DNA from: Spirochaetales bacterium
GTDB taxonomy: Bacteria > Spirochaetota > Spirochaetia > UBA9216
Direction of reading: 5' to 3'
DNA length: 64,000 nucleotides
Assembly: GCA_016839055.1 (NCBI GenBank)
Contig: JAEKNX010000002.1
Location: 186,001 to 250,000 of the forward strand
In this document: piece by piece, positions 46,368-55,009 of the stretch
How the letters are laid out: each line of letters begins with the position of its first letter
Position numbering within the stretch: position 1 is the stretch's first letter
Notes under the pieces: model-generated
The model's database searches: none
Told to the model about the DNA's origin: nothing
What the model saw: the letters and a program-made list of their open reading frames with translations, nothing else
Program-made: the position numbers and the translations under genes

Positions 46368-47675
46368 ATGAAAGATAAAGAGCTCAGTGCTGAATATTTT
46401 TTAGATAAACATCACCTCAATGTCAGTGCTTATGATTTTTTTGAAAATTGCGAAAAATTTATTACTGAGATGGAAAATGGTCTCGACGGCGGATCGAGTC
46501 TTGAAATGGTGCCGACCTTCATCGAGGAAGAGAGTGAAATACCTGTCGGTGTTCCGGTCCTCGTTCTTGATGCCGGCGGAACTAATTTCCGTGCCGCGAT
46601 TGTAACATTTTCCGAAGATTATCAGCCCGAAATAACAAGGTTTAGGAAGATGGGTATGCCTGGAATTGAGCGGGAGCTTACGAAGGAAGAGTTCTTCAGC
46701 TGTATTGTCGATTTTATCGAAGAGCTTGCACCGGAAGCAGAGAAGATAGGTTTCTGTTTTTCATATGCGATGGACAAGACCCCCGATAAGGACGGCCGAC
46801 TGATAAAATTCAGTAAAGAGGTTAAGGCTCCGGAAGTCGAGGGAGAGCTCATAGGTAAAGGCATTCTTGAAACTCTCCGGCGGCGCGGGATTAATAATAT
46901 AACTAGAATAATTATGCTCAATGATACTGTCGCGACCCTTCTTGCCGGTAAGGCTGCAGGCGGTGTTGACGCGTATGATGATTATATCGGACTTATAATA
47001 GGAACCGGCCTGAATGCCAGTTATAATGAAAGTAACAGAAACATCAGAAAGCTTCCTCTTCTCCCATCCGGAGGGGCACAGATAATTAACATAGAAAGCG
47101 GTTCCTATAGTATGGCGCCTTTCGGAAGTATTGATGTGGAGTTAAGGAATGCTACAGCCAACCCAGAGAGCTACCACTTTGAGAAAATGATCTCCGGAGC
47201 CTATCAGGGGCCTCTTTGTCTTAAGGTGATGAAGACTGCGGCCCGCGGGGGACTTCTGTCCGAGTCTTTTGGAAACGCCCTTACCGCTGTTTCGGCTGGA
47301 AAATACGGATTTACTACATCCAACCTCAGCTCTCTTCTTGAAACAGCCTGTTTTCAGGGCGATTTAGGGGAAGCCGCGGATATCGAGGATACCGAAATAG
47401 CATTAAAGTTATGCAGAGCCGTCACTGACAGAGCAGCATTCCTGTCGGCAGTTAAGCTGGCCGGTATAATTACAAAGACAAATCGGGGGAGGTCTGCCGA
47501 TAAACCGGTCTGCATCTGCGCAGACGGATCAACATTTTGGAAGCTGACAGGTTTTAAGGATAAGATTGAAGATTACCTTCGTGAGTATCTTGAGGCCAAG
47601 GGGCAGTATTTTAAATTTATTGAGATTAATAACGCGCCTATTATCGGCGCCGCTGTAGCGGGCTTAACGAACTGA
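46368..47675 (+). CDS. Hexokinase (eukaryote-like family)
   Basis: A 435-residue hexokinase of the eukaryote-like family also found in treponemes, phosphorylating glucose and related hexoses with ATP. Motifs are the phosphate loop LDAGGTNFRAA, the substrate region FSYAMDKTPDKDGRL, NDTVATLLAGKA, the adenosine-side loop IIGTGLNASY and the closing CADGSTFWK. AAAGGAAG precedes the ATG. It sits opposite the LacI regulator. Together with pyruvate kinase it shows glycolytic use of free sugars not taken up by a PTS. Confidence 0.9.
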   Translation: MKDKELSAEYFLDKHHLNVSAYDFFENCEKFITEMENGLDGGSSLEMVPTFIEEESEIPVGVPVLVLDAGGTNFRAAIVTFSEDYQPEITRFRKMGMPGIERELTKEEFFSCIVDFIEELAPEAEKIGFCFSYAMDKTPDKDGRLIKFSKEVKAPEVEGELIGKGILETLRRRGINNITRIIMLNDTVATLLAGKAAGGVDAYDDYIGLIIGTGLNASYNESNRNIRKLPLLPSGGAQIINIESGSYSMAPFGSIDVELRNATANPESYHFEKMISGAYQGPLCLKVMKTAARGGLLSESFGNALTAVSAGKYGFTTSNLSSLLETACFQGDLGEAADIEDTEIALKLCRAVTDRAAFLSAVKLAGIITKTNRGRSADKPVCICADGSTFWKLTGFKDKIEDYLREYLEAKGQYFKFIEINNAPIIGAAVAGLTN

Positions 47676-47704
47676 GAATCTTTCATGAATCGGTACTTTC
47701 TCAA

Positions 47705-49777
47705 TTAATTATTTTTCAGCGGAACCGGTTTTGAGATTTCATATCCCTGGGCAAAATCAACACCTAGTTCCGATAGCATTTCAATGATTGTCGGGTTGCA
47801 GACGAACTCGGCAATAGTCTTCTTTCCCATGAGATGTCCCATAGTATTAATTGCCTCAATCATGGCGTGGTTAACACTGTCTTCATGCATGGTTTTTACA
47901 AATATGCCGTCAATTTTAAGATAATCGACAGGCAGATTCTTGAGGTAATTGAAAGATGAAAATCCGCTTCCGAAGTCATCGAGGGCGAATGAACATCCCG
48001 TCTGTTTCAGATTATATATAAACTCATGGGCTGAAGACATATTGCTGATAGTCGCTGTTTCGGTGATTTCGAAACAGTATTGTTCGGGTGACGCACCCGA
48101 GTCGATAAATTCCTGCTTGATGAAATCAAGCATGCTTTCATCTGTCATTGACTGCGGTGAAAGGTTGATCGATATCTCCTTGATATGGGCGAGGGTTCCA
48201 TTCTTCTGATGTTCCTGAAACAGTTTTATAGCCTCGGATATCACCCATTTATCAATCTGGATCATCATATTGTACCGTTCAGCAGCGGGAATGAAGTCGG
48301 CGGGCATCACGAGGTTTCCGTCCTCGTCCTTCATTCTTATGAGAATTTCACCCTTGCTGTACGGTGTTTTCGTCTTGTCGAGTGGCCGTATTTCCTGGAC
48401 ATAGAGTTCGAATCGGTTCTGTTCGAGGGCCTTGGACAGTTTTGATACCCACTCCATCTCGCCCCGGCGCTGTTGGAACTGATTCCCCGATTTATCATAA
48501 ATCTTTATTCTGTTTCCGCCTTCTTCTTTTGCAAGAAAACAGGCGTCATCAGCTTCGGCTAGAAACTCGGAAACGGTGATGTCCGAACTGTTGAGATAGC
48601 TGACTCCGATGCTCGTGTCATAGACGAAGATCTTGCCTTCCCATTCGAGTTTATTTTTATGGAAGCTCCGGTGAAGTTCATTTACTGTGTCTATGGCTTC
48701 CCTGTTGTCCTCAGATTCAAGAATAAGGCCGAACTGATCTCCCCCGAGTCTTGCGCTGTAGTTGGGGTTCTTCGAAAATGTCCGTATGATTTTAGCAATT
48801 TCAACTAACATCTTGTCGGCCGTGGTGTGGCCGCAGGTGTCGTTAACTATCTTGAATCTGTCGATGTCGATGTAGATCAGGGAATAACTCTTTATCCTCG
48901 GCGCGGGAATATTAATGAGCTGCTCAAGCTGAATTGAGAAAATATCCCGGTTTGAAAGACCGGTGAGATTGTCATGGCTTGTATGGTAATCCACGGCCTC
49001 GGATAATTTCCGAACTGCGGTCATGTCGCGGATAGCCAGTACCAGACCTTCAAAGTTGCCGGTCTTATCCAGGATAGCAGACAGGCTGCCTTCAACCTGC
49101 AGTTTTTCTCCGAAACGGTTTGTAAGATAACAGTTTTTAAAGGTGAAGGGTCTCTTCCTTATTTTTTGCTCTTTACCTGAAGGAAGCTGAATAGCCTGAT
49201 TCTCGGTATCGCTCATGTCTTCGAGCTCAAGAATGTCGTCCAGGGTCTTTCCGATAAGGTCCTTTTCAGACCATCCGATAATTTTTTCGGCTACCGGGTT
49301 CAGTAAAATGATTCTACTGTCAGTCCCGACGGCAATAATCCCGTCGGCAATGGAATGAAGGATTGCTGTGGACCAACGCTGCTGGCGTTTAAGTTCCTGA
49401 TCAACACGGTATTTATAGAGGGATATATCAATTGTAGTGTAAAGCTCTTTGTCTTTGAAGGGCTTGAGGATGTACCCGGAGGGTTCAGCCATTTTCGCCC
49501 TTTCCAGGGTTTTTTCGTCTGAATATGCCGTCAGGAAGATTACCGGAAGTGAAAACTGATTTTTGATTATTGTCGCGGCTTCTATCCCGTCAATATCTCC
49601 GGCTAGCATGATATCCATGAGTATGATATCCGGTGAGTGCTGTTTGACCATTTCTATAGCCTGTTCGCCGGCAGCGGCAATAGCCACAACCGTGTATCCG
49701 AAGCGCTCTAGCCTGCGCTGCAGATCAATTGCTATAATTCTTTCATCTTCTACTACAAGAATCTTCTCGTTTTTCAT
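47705..49777 (-). CDS. Response regulator with PAS, degenerate GGDEF and EAL domains
   Basis: A 690-residue c-di-GMP protein. A receiver domain (phosphoacceptor in IILMDIMLAG) is followed by PAS (SIADGIIAVGTDSRI), GGDEF and EAL. The GGDEF signature reads GGDQF, so cyclase activity is probably lost and the domain may bind GTP as a regulator. The EAL motif is EIL, and INLSPQSM, EITETA and LDDFGSGFSS are intact, so phosphodiesterase activity is likely. No partner histidine kinase is adjacent. It is divergent from dgt. Confidence 0.9.
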   Translation of the reverse strand: MKNEKILVVEDERIIAIDLQRRLERFGYTVVAIAAAGEQAIEMVKQHSPDIILMDIMLAGDIDGIEAATIIKNQFSLPVIFLTAYSDEKTLERAKMAEPSGYILKPFKDKELYTTIDISLYKYRVDQELKRQQRWSTAILHSIADGIIAVGTDSRIILLNPVAEKIIGWSEKDLIGKTLDDILELEDMSDTENQAIQLPSGKEQKIRKRPFTFKNCYLTNRFGEKLQVEGSLSAILDKTGNFEGLVLAIRDMTAVRKLSEAVDYHTSHDNLTGLSNRDIFSIQLEQLINIPAPRIKSYSLIYIDIDRFKIVNDTCGHTTADKMLVEIAKIIRTFSKNPNYSARLGGDQFGLILESEDNREAIDTVNELHRSFHKNKLEWEGKIFVYDTSIGVSYLNSSDITVSEFLAEADDACFLAKEEGGNRIKIYDKSGNQFQQRRGEMEWVSKLSKALEQNRFELYVQEIRPLDKTKTPYSKGEILIRMKDEDGNLVMPADFIPAAERYNMMIQIDKWVISEAIKLFQEHQKNGTLAHIKEISINLSPQSMTDESMLDFIKQEFIDSGASPEQYCFEITETATISNMSSAHEFIYNLKQTGCSFALDDFGSGFSSFNYLKNLPVDYLKIDGIFVKTMHEDSVNHAMIEAINTMGHLMGKKTIAEFVCNPTIIEMLSELGVDFAQGYEISKPVPLKNN

Positions 49778-49780
49778 ACG

Positions 49781-49808
49781 TTGACCATTCCAAGCTAAAT
49801 GATATAAA
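49781..49808 (+). promoter_or_regulatory. Promoter of dgt
   Basis: -35 TTGACC (49781-49786), 16-nt spacer, -10 TATAAA (49803-49808). The start would fall at 49813-49815, on or just inside the first ATG. Confidence 0.6.
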
Positions 49809-49812
49809 CTTT

Positions 49813-50985
49813 ATGTCTAAATTGCAACAAGAGTTTTTAGGATTTTCTATGAAAGGACTTTTTTTCGATAATAATATTCCAAATTCAGACCTCACAAGGC
49901 GGAAAATAACACGGGATAAGGATCTTCGTTCTTTTTATTTTCGAGATACCACCGCAATCATCCACAGCTATCCCTTCAGGAGACTGAAGCACAAGACTCA
50001 GGTATTCTTCTCGCCGCACAATGATCATATTTGTACCAGGATTGAACATGTTATGCATGTAGCCTCTATTGCTGCTACCATCTGTCGTGCGCTCGACCTG
50101 GATGCGGATCTCGCCTGGGCAATTGGGCTTGGTCACGACCTTGGACATACCCCCTTCGGTCATGTCGGAGAGACAATTCTATCAAATATGATGGTAAATA
50201 ACGGGGGATTCAAACATGAGATCTATTCTCTGCGGGTTGTTGATTATCTCGCGAATTACGGAAAGGGTCTTAACCTGACCTACGCCGTCCGGGACGGAAT
50301 CCTTAACCACTGCGGAGAGAAATTTGAACAATCAATCGTGCCTGATTTTGAGATTAAGGATCTCGGAACAATAACAAGCCGAGAATATTATCCGGCCACC
50401 TGGGAAGGTGTAGTTGTCAGGATGTCCGACAAGGTAGCCTATATGGGCAGGGATCTCGAAGACGCACTCCAGTTGAAGATAGTAGAGAAGGATGAGCTTC
50501 CTCCCGACATTCCGCGGATACTTGGAAATAGTAACTCTGAGATCATTAACTCGATGGTGAATGATCTCATATCAACTTCCCTTGAAACGGGGAAGATCGG
50601 TTTTTCAGATGAGATCTTCGGGGCAATGCTTGAGCTTAAGAACTTTAATTATGAGCGTATTTACAAGAACCCGCTTCTCTCCTCATATCATGGATATTTT
50701 GAACGTATCCTGCATACACTTCATGATTATTTGGATAAGCTGTTTCTAAGGGCAGGAGATGATCAGCAGATATATAAATCCGAGAATAATTTTCTTGCAG
50801 CGAGATTCGGTGATTTTTACCGCAAGATGAAACCTTTTTATGATGATATTGACGGTGGAACTGATATGGTAGTATTCGACTATCTGGCGGGGATGACTGA
50901 TGATTATGCTATAAGCTGTGTGAATGAGATTCTTGTTCCAAGGAAATTTGAATATCAGTTTAATGAGTTTCTGCTTAGCGATTGA
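49813..50985 (+). CDS. dgt: Deoxyguanosinetriphosphate triphosphohydrolase-like protein
   Basis: A 390-residue HD-domain dNTPase (dGTPase family). Metal-binding motifs are RIEHVMHV, GLGHDLGHTPFGH and the later MSDKVAYMGRDLEDAL. It hydrolyses dGTP or other dNTPs to nucleoside and triphosphate, and so balances the ribonucleotide reductase encoded next door. The ATG at 49813 lacks a Shine-Dalgarno; the ATG at 49849 has AGGA 6 nt upstream and is the alternative. It is convergent with nrdG. Confidence 0.92.
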   Translation: MSKLQQEFLGFSMKGLFFDNNIPNSDLTRRKITRDKDLRSFYFRDTTAIIHSYPFRRLKHKTQVFFSPHNDHICTRIEHVMHVASIAATICRALDLDADLAWAIGLGHDLGHTPFGHVGETILSNMMVNNGGFKHEIYSLRVVDYLANYGKGLNLTYAVRDGILNHCGEKFEQSIVPDFEIKDLGTITSREYYPATWEGVVVRMSDKVAYMGRDLEDALQLKIVEKDELPPDIPRILGNSNSEIINSMVNDLISTSLETGKIGFSDEIFGAMLELKNFNYERIYKNPLLSSYHGYFERILHTLHDYLDKLFLRAGDDQQIYKSENNFLAARFGDFYRKMKPFYDDIDGGTDMVVFDYLAGMTDDYAISCVNEILVPRKFEYQFNEFLLSD

Positions 50986-50994
50986 TAAGACGTT

Positions 50995-51681
50995 TTAGCG
51001 AAGGTTGCAGCTGATTCCTCTCTGTTCAAACTGCCGCTTCATGGATTCAAGCATTTTTATCTCCGGAGCCGGTTTATTCGACCATTCCGGAGCGAGGGTC
51101 ACCCCGGGCCTGAATCCTTGAAGCACAAAGATTTTCTCACCTTCTATCATATCGATTATTTTTTGAATATCTTCCTCTGTTACTATGTCCGGGACTACGG
51201 TTGTCCGGAAATGATGAGGAATGCCTGATTCCCTTATGTACCTAATTGATTCTTTAATACGGCCGGGCAGCTCTGAAGAATCTCCGGTGTATCCAAGTTT
51301 GTGATAGGAATCCAGAGATGTTTTCAGATCCATAGCAATGTAATCAATCTTTATATTTCTTAGCTTGTCCGGAAGCGTTCCGTTGGTGTCTATTTTCACC
51401 TTCAGGCCCAGCTTATGAATCTCAGTGATTCGATCGCCAAGATCATCATGAAGAAGGGGTTCGCCCCCGGTTATGCAGACACCACCGAGCAGGTGGGCAC
51501 GTTTTTTCAAAAATTCCAGGATATAGTTCCAGTCAACCATATCCGGTGAAGCATCACCGGATATGAGCTCCGGGTTATGACAGTAGGGGCAACGCATGTT
51601 GCAACCCCTGGTAAAGATGGTTGCAGCCACCTTTCCAGGGTAATCAATCAGCGTCGTCTTATTAAGTCCGTACCGTTTCAT
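50995..51681 (-). CDS. nrdG: Anaerobic ribonucleotide reductase activating protein
   Basis: A 228-residue radical SAM enzyme. The cluster motif is TRGCNMRCPYCHNPEL (Cx3Cx2C), followed by the GGEPLLHDDL SAM-binding loop. It generates the glycyl radical on NrdD. It overlaps the glycyl-radical/thioredoxin ORF by 4 nt, and it is the last gene of the nrdR-nrdD operon. The usual glycyl target sequence is not in NrdD itself but in that ORF. Confidence 0.93.
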   Translation of the reverse strand: MKRYGLNKTTLIDYPGKVAATIFTRGCNMRCPYCHNPELISGDASPDMVDWNYILEFLKKRAHLLGGVCITGGEPLLHDDLGDRITEIHKLGLKVKIDTNGTLPDKLRNIKIDYIAMDLKTSLDSYHKLGYTGDSSELPGRIKESIRYIRESGIPHHFRTTVVPDIVTEEDIQKIIDMIEGEKIFVLQGFRPGVTLAPEWSNKPAPEIKMLESMKRQFEQRGISCNLR

Positions 51682-52208
51682 GCAGGAACTGTCGAGAGTA
51701 AGGCGTCGAGGGCGTCAACAGTGTTTGCGCGGTACATCTCGATTCCGTCTGAATCAAGGAATACGACAGTTGGAGATGAATAAATCTGATATTCGGCAGC
51801 TACTTCGAAGCCTGCTTTTTCGTCCACGTTCACCATCTTGCCACATAGCCGGATGTTTTCGAGCCAGGTCTTAACCGGAGGACAGTTGGGGCAGGTAGTT
51901 CTGTAGAAATAGAGGTAACTAACAGGTTCCCCCTGACTGTCCGAGAGATCGGATCTGACAGGTTGGACTTTATCAAAAAAGGATGCGGTGTTTACCGCGG
52001 TTTCCGCAGTTTCCCTGATTGAGGAACTGCCAGGCTGCGAGAAGAGTTTTCGATGATTGTATTCATCCCTCTTGCCCTTATTCCAGTTTCTGACAGAGCG
52101 GTAATAACCGACTATCCGGGTGTATACTTCAGTATCAGTTCCCTTAACAGAGGCCAGTCTATCTTTTAATTCCTGTATTTCGGTATTGACAATTTCAACA
52201 GTTCTCAT
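51678..52208 (-). CDS. Glycyl-radical C-terminal segment of NrdD fused to a thioredoxin-like domain
   Basis: A 176-residue protein in two parts. Residues about 11-55 read EVYTRIVGYYRSVRNWNKGK, which is the C-terminal glycyl-radical segment normally found at the end of NrdD; the radical glycine would be Gly34. Residues about 95-176 are a thioredoxin-like domain with a CPNC active site (Cys106, Cys109). The start overlaps the nrdD stop by 4 nt (ATGA), with AGGGG 5 nt upstream. It would provide both the radical site and a dithiol reductant. A -1 frameshift or a sequencing error linking it to NrdD is the alternative. Confidence 0.8.
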   Translation of the reverse strand: MRTVEIVNTEIQELKDRLASVKGTDTEVYTRIVGYYRSVRNWNKGKRDEYNHRKLFSQPGSSSIRETAETAVNTASFFDKVQPVRSDLSDSQGEPVSYLYFYRTTCPNCPPVKTWLENIRLCGKMVNVDEKAGFEVAAEYQIYSSPTVVFLDSDGIEMYRANTVDALDALLSTVPA

Positions 52209-54334
52209 TTTTTCCCCTTTTTTAATTCGTCTTTTTCAGCCAGTTTTTGTTTTTCTGTTTCCAGTTCCGAAATTTGCCTTGAAATTTCCGCTTTTTCCTC
52301 TTCAGCGCATTTCGGACAATTGAATTGTTCTCCGTTCAAGTAACCGTGTTTCGGGCAGATGGAGAAGGTAGGAGAAATTGTAAAGTAGGGCAGTCGGTAG
52401 TTGGTAGCTATAGTCCTGACCAGGTTCATACATGACTCCCAGTCATCTACCGCTTCACCCAGGAAGCCGTGGAATACTGTGCCGCCGGTATATTTTACCT
52501 GCAGCTCGTCCTGGAAATCGAGCGCCTCGAAGATGTCTGCAGTAAAATCAACCGGCATCTGGGATGAGTTTGTGTAATACGGATCATCTAATCCGGCGGT
52601 GATTATATCCGGATAACGCTGCTTGTCATGTTTCGCGAGCCTGTAGCTTGTACTCTCAGCTGGCGTGGCCTCAAGGTTATACAGATCACCTATCTTTTCC
52701 TGATAATCTGCAAGTCGGTTTCGCATGAACTCAAGGACTTCGAGGGCAAATTCCCGTCCATCATCCTCGATGATTGTTTTTCCCAGAAAATTCAGAAGAC
52801 ATTCGTTCATTCCGCATATGCCGATTGTAGAGAAGTGGTTGTTTAGATGCGACAGATAGCGTTTTGTATAGGGGAAAAGGCCTGCTTCCATAAGCCGATT
52901 GATTACCTTCCGCTTTATCAGAAGAGATTCAGCTGCGAGATCCATCAGGTGGCCCAGGCGGCTGTAGAAATCCTGTTTAGTGGTTGCAAGGTAGCCGATT
53001 TTAGGAAGATTAATCGTGACAACGCCTATCGAACCTGTGAACTCGTCCGAGCCGAAGAGTCCTCCGCCTCTTTTTCTGAGTTCCCTCTTGTCAAGCTGCA
53101 GCCGGCAGCACATAGAGCGGACATCCTCGGGATTCAGATCGGAGTTGATGAAGTTCTGAAAATACGGAGTTCCGTATTTTGCTGTCATTTCAAAAAGCAG
53201 TTTCGCGTTTGGTGAGGTCCAGTTGAAGTTTTTAGTAATGTTGTATGTCGGTATAGGATACTGAAATCCTCGTCCGTTGGCATCACCTGTTATCATCAGT
53301 TCGATGAAGGCCTTGTTGATGATATCCATCGCATCCTGACAATCACCATAGGTGAAATCAAGTTCCTCTCCGCCTACGATTACGGATTTGTCCATGAGAT
53401 CAGAAGGGACAATCCAGTCAAGGGTTATATTGGTAAAGGGTGCCTGGCTTCCCCATCTTGAAGGAGTGTTGACACCGAAGATGAAACTCTGAAGTGCCTG
53501 TTTTACTTCCTTATGTGATAGGTTGTCAGCCTTAACAAAGGGGGCAAGGTATGTATCAAAGCTTGACAGAGCCTGGGCTCCCGCCCATTCATTCTGCATT
53601 ATTCCGAGAAAATTGACTATCTGCTGAATCAGCGTCGAAAGATGCGCCGCTGGCAGGGAGGTGATCTTGTCGGCAACTCCACCGAGGCCCTCCTGAATGA
53701 GCTGCCGGAGCGACCAGCCGGCGCAGTAGCCCGAAAACATCGAGAGATCATGGATGTGAAAATCAGCGTTTCTATGCGCTTCGGCAATCTGCTCGGTGTA
53801 TATGTTTCTGAGCCAGTAATTAGCGGTTACGGTCCCTGAATTATGTAGAATCAGGCCTCCCAGAGAGAAGTTGACATTTGCATTTTCATTAACGCGCCAG
53901 TCAGACTGCTGTAGGTAACCGTCCATCGTATTATTGATGTCCAGCAGCAGCTTTCTTGAGTCTCTAATGACTTCATGCCTGGCCCTGTAGATAATATATG
54001 ACTTGGCAATCTCAACTTCTCCTGATTCTACGAGGATTGTCTCAACTATATCCTGAATTTCTTCAATCGCCGGTGCCGAATTCGGATGTCTGCCGGCCAT
54101 GAAAAGTTTCAACGCGGCTTCAACCTTTGCGGTCAACAGTTCCACGAGTTCAAGATCTTCGCTCTTTCTCGCGGCCGATACAGCGCGGCCTATGGCACTG
54201 GCTATTTTCCATCTGTCGTACTTTTCAATGGCTCCGTCGCGTCTAACAATCTGACGAATCACATTTTCAGCAGCAGGTTTATGCTCAACTCCTAGGAATT
54301 CCTTCCAGTCGTTCTCAGTCTGCTTCAAATTCAC
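52205..54334 (-). CDS. nrdD: Anaerobic class III ribonucleotide reductase large subunit, lacking its glycyl-radical end
   Basis: A 709-residue catalytic subunit. An ATP-cone (residues about 24-110, IRQIVRRDGAIEKYDRWK) precedes the barrel, with CAGWSLRQLIQEG, MCCRLQLDKRE and the thiyl-radical cysteine region IGICGMNECLLN. The zinc site CPKHGYLNGEQFNCPKC is near the end, then a charged tail of about 30 residues and the stop. The glycyl-radical motif that should follow is absent here and begins the next ORF. Start is GTG with GGGAGG. It makes deoxyribonucleotides under anoxic conditions. Confidence 0.93.
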   Translation of the reverse strand: MNLKQTENDWKEFLGVEHKPAAENVIRQIVRRDGAIEKYDRWKIASAIGRAVSAARKSEDLELVELLTAKVEAALKLFMAGRHPNSAPAIEEIQDIVETILVESGEVEIAKSYIIYRARHEVIRDSRKLLLDINNTMDGYLQQSDWRVNENANVNFSLGGLILHNSGTVTANYWLRNIYTEQIAEAHRNADFHIHDLSMFSGYCAGWSLRQLIQEGLGGVADKITSLPAAHLSTLIQQIVNFLGIMQNEWAGAQALSSFDTYLAPFVKADNLSHKEVKQALQSFIFGVNTPSRWGSQAPFTNITLDWIVPSDLMDKSVIVGGEELDFTYGDCQDAMDIINKAFIELMITGDANGRGFQYPIPTYNITKNFNWTSPNAKLLFEMTAKYGTPYFQNFINSDLNPEDVRSMCCRLQLDKRELRKRGGGLFGSDEFTGSIGVVTINLPKIGYLATTKQDFYSRLGHLMDLAAESLLIKRKVINRLMEAGLFPYTKRYLSHLNNHFSTIGICGMNECLLNFLGKTIIEDDGREFALEVLEFMRNRLADYQEKIGDLYNLEATPAESTSYRLAKHDKQRYPDIITAGLDDPYYTNSSQMPVDFTADIFEALDFQDELQVKYTGGTVFHGFLGEAVDDWESCMNLVRTIATNYRLPYFTISPTFSICPKHGYLNGEQFNCPKCAEEEKAEISRQISELETEKQKLAEKDELKKGKK

Positions 54335-54406
54335 AGTTCCCTCCCAACTTTAATTATTGTAATCCTAAAAACAGGAAATTTAATATCTCGAGTTTTTACC
54401 TGATAA

Positions 54407-54862
54407 TCAATGTTTTAACTTTTTTATCTCGTCTATAAATTCCTGAACATCGGCATACTTCCTGTAAACCGACGCAAAACGTATATAGGCGACATTATCT
54501 ATAGCATACAGCTTCTCCAGAACTATTTCTCCAAGTTCGGCAGCCATTACCTCATGCGTGCTTTTGCCTATCATATAAGCCTGATCTTCGATGTGCGTAA
54601 GAATTTCGGTAACAGTTTCTGCCGATACCGGTCTTTTTTCGAGTGAACGTTCGAGCCCTCTGGAGATTTTTGTAAGATCAAAAGTTTCCCTGATTCCACT
54701 TCGTTTTACAACCATCAGCGGCTGCTCTTCTATACGTTCATACGAGGTAAACCGGTATGAACAGGATAGACATTCCCTTCGTCTCCGGATAGATGTTCCG
54801 GATGAAGATTGTCTTGACTCAAGAACTTTGTCGTTGTCTTCACCGCAGCGTGGACACCTCAT
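54407..54862 (-). CDS. nrdR: Transcriptional repressor NrdR
   Basis: A 151-residue NrdR. The zinc ribbon is MRCPRCGEDNDKVLESR followed by the CLSC pair, and then an ATP-cone (VVKRSGIRETFDLTKI). It represses ribonucleotide reductase genes when dATP is high. The frame runs upstream to 54961, but I chose the ATG at 54862 because it has AAGGTGA and gives the family N-terminus. It is the first gene of the operon and probably autoregulated through the boxes just upstream. Confidence 0.96.
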   Translation of the reverse strand: MRCPRCGEDNDKVLESRQSSSGTSIRRRRECLSCSYRFTSYERIEEQPLMVVKRSGIRETFDLTKISRGLERSLEKRPVSAETVTEILTHIEDQAYMIGKSTHEVMAAELGEIVLEKLYAIDNVAYIRFASVYRKYADVQEFIDEIKKLKH

Positions 54863-54897
54863 TTTAATCACCTTATAATGTATTTTGAGTTGAATCC

Positions 54898-54913
54898 ACG
54901 CTACATATAGCGC
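54898..54913. promoter_or_regulatory. NrdR box, weaker site
   Basis: ACGCTACATATAGCGC agrees with the NrdR consensus ACACWATATATWGTGT at 12 of 16 positions. It lies 43 bp from the second box, about four helical turns. Confidence 0.45.
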
Positions 54914-54940
54914 TTTATTCGAATGTGATGTAATTTTATC

Positions 54941-54956
54941 ACGCAATATATGGTGT
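54941..54956. promoter_or_regulatory. NrdR box, stronger site
   Basis: ACGCAATATATGGTGT; its reverse complement ACACCATATATTGCGT matches the NrdR consensus at 14 of 16 positions. It lies upstream of nrdR and so should control the whole nrdR-nrdD operon. Confidence 0.7.
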
Positions 54957-55009
54957 GGCAATAGGGAGATTCGGGAAATTTGTAAAAAGATGTGAAATTT
55001 ATTTTAAGG

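Noticed and set aside
52205-52215. Simple sequencing error as the explanation of the NrdD split
   Set aside because: Not excluded, but the ATGA overlap, the well-placed AGGGG and the extra thioredoxin-like domain argue for a genuine second gene; kept as an alternative in the finding.
54863-54961. Upstream extension of nrdR
   Set aside because: It contains the NrdR boxes and lacks protein-like sequence; the zinc ribbon begins at the ATG at 54862.
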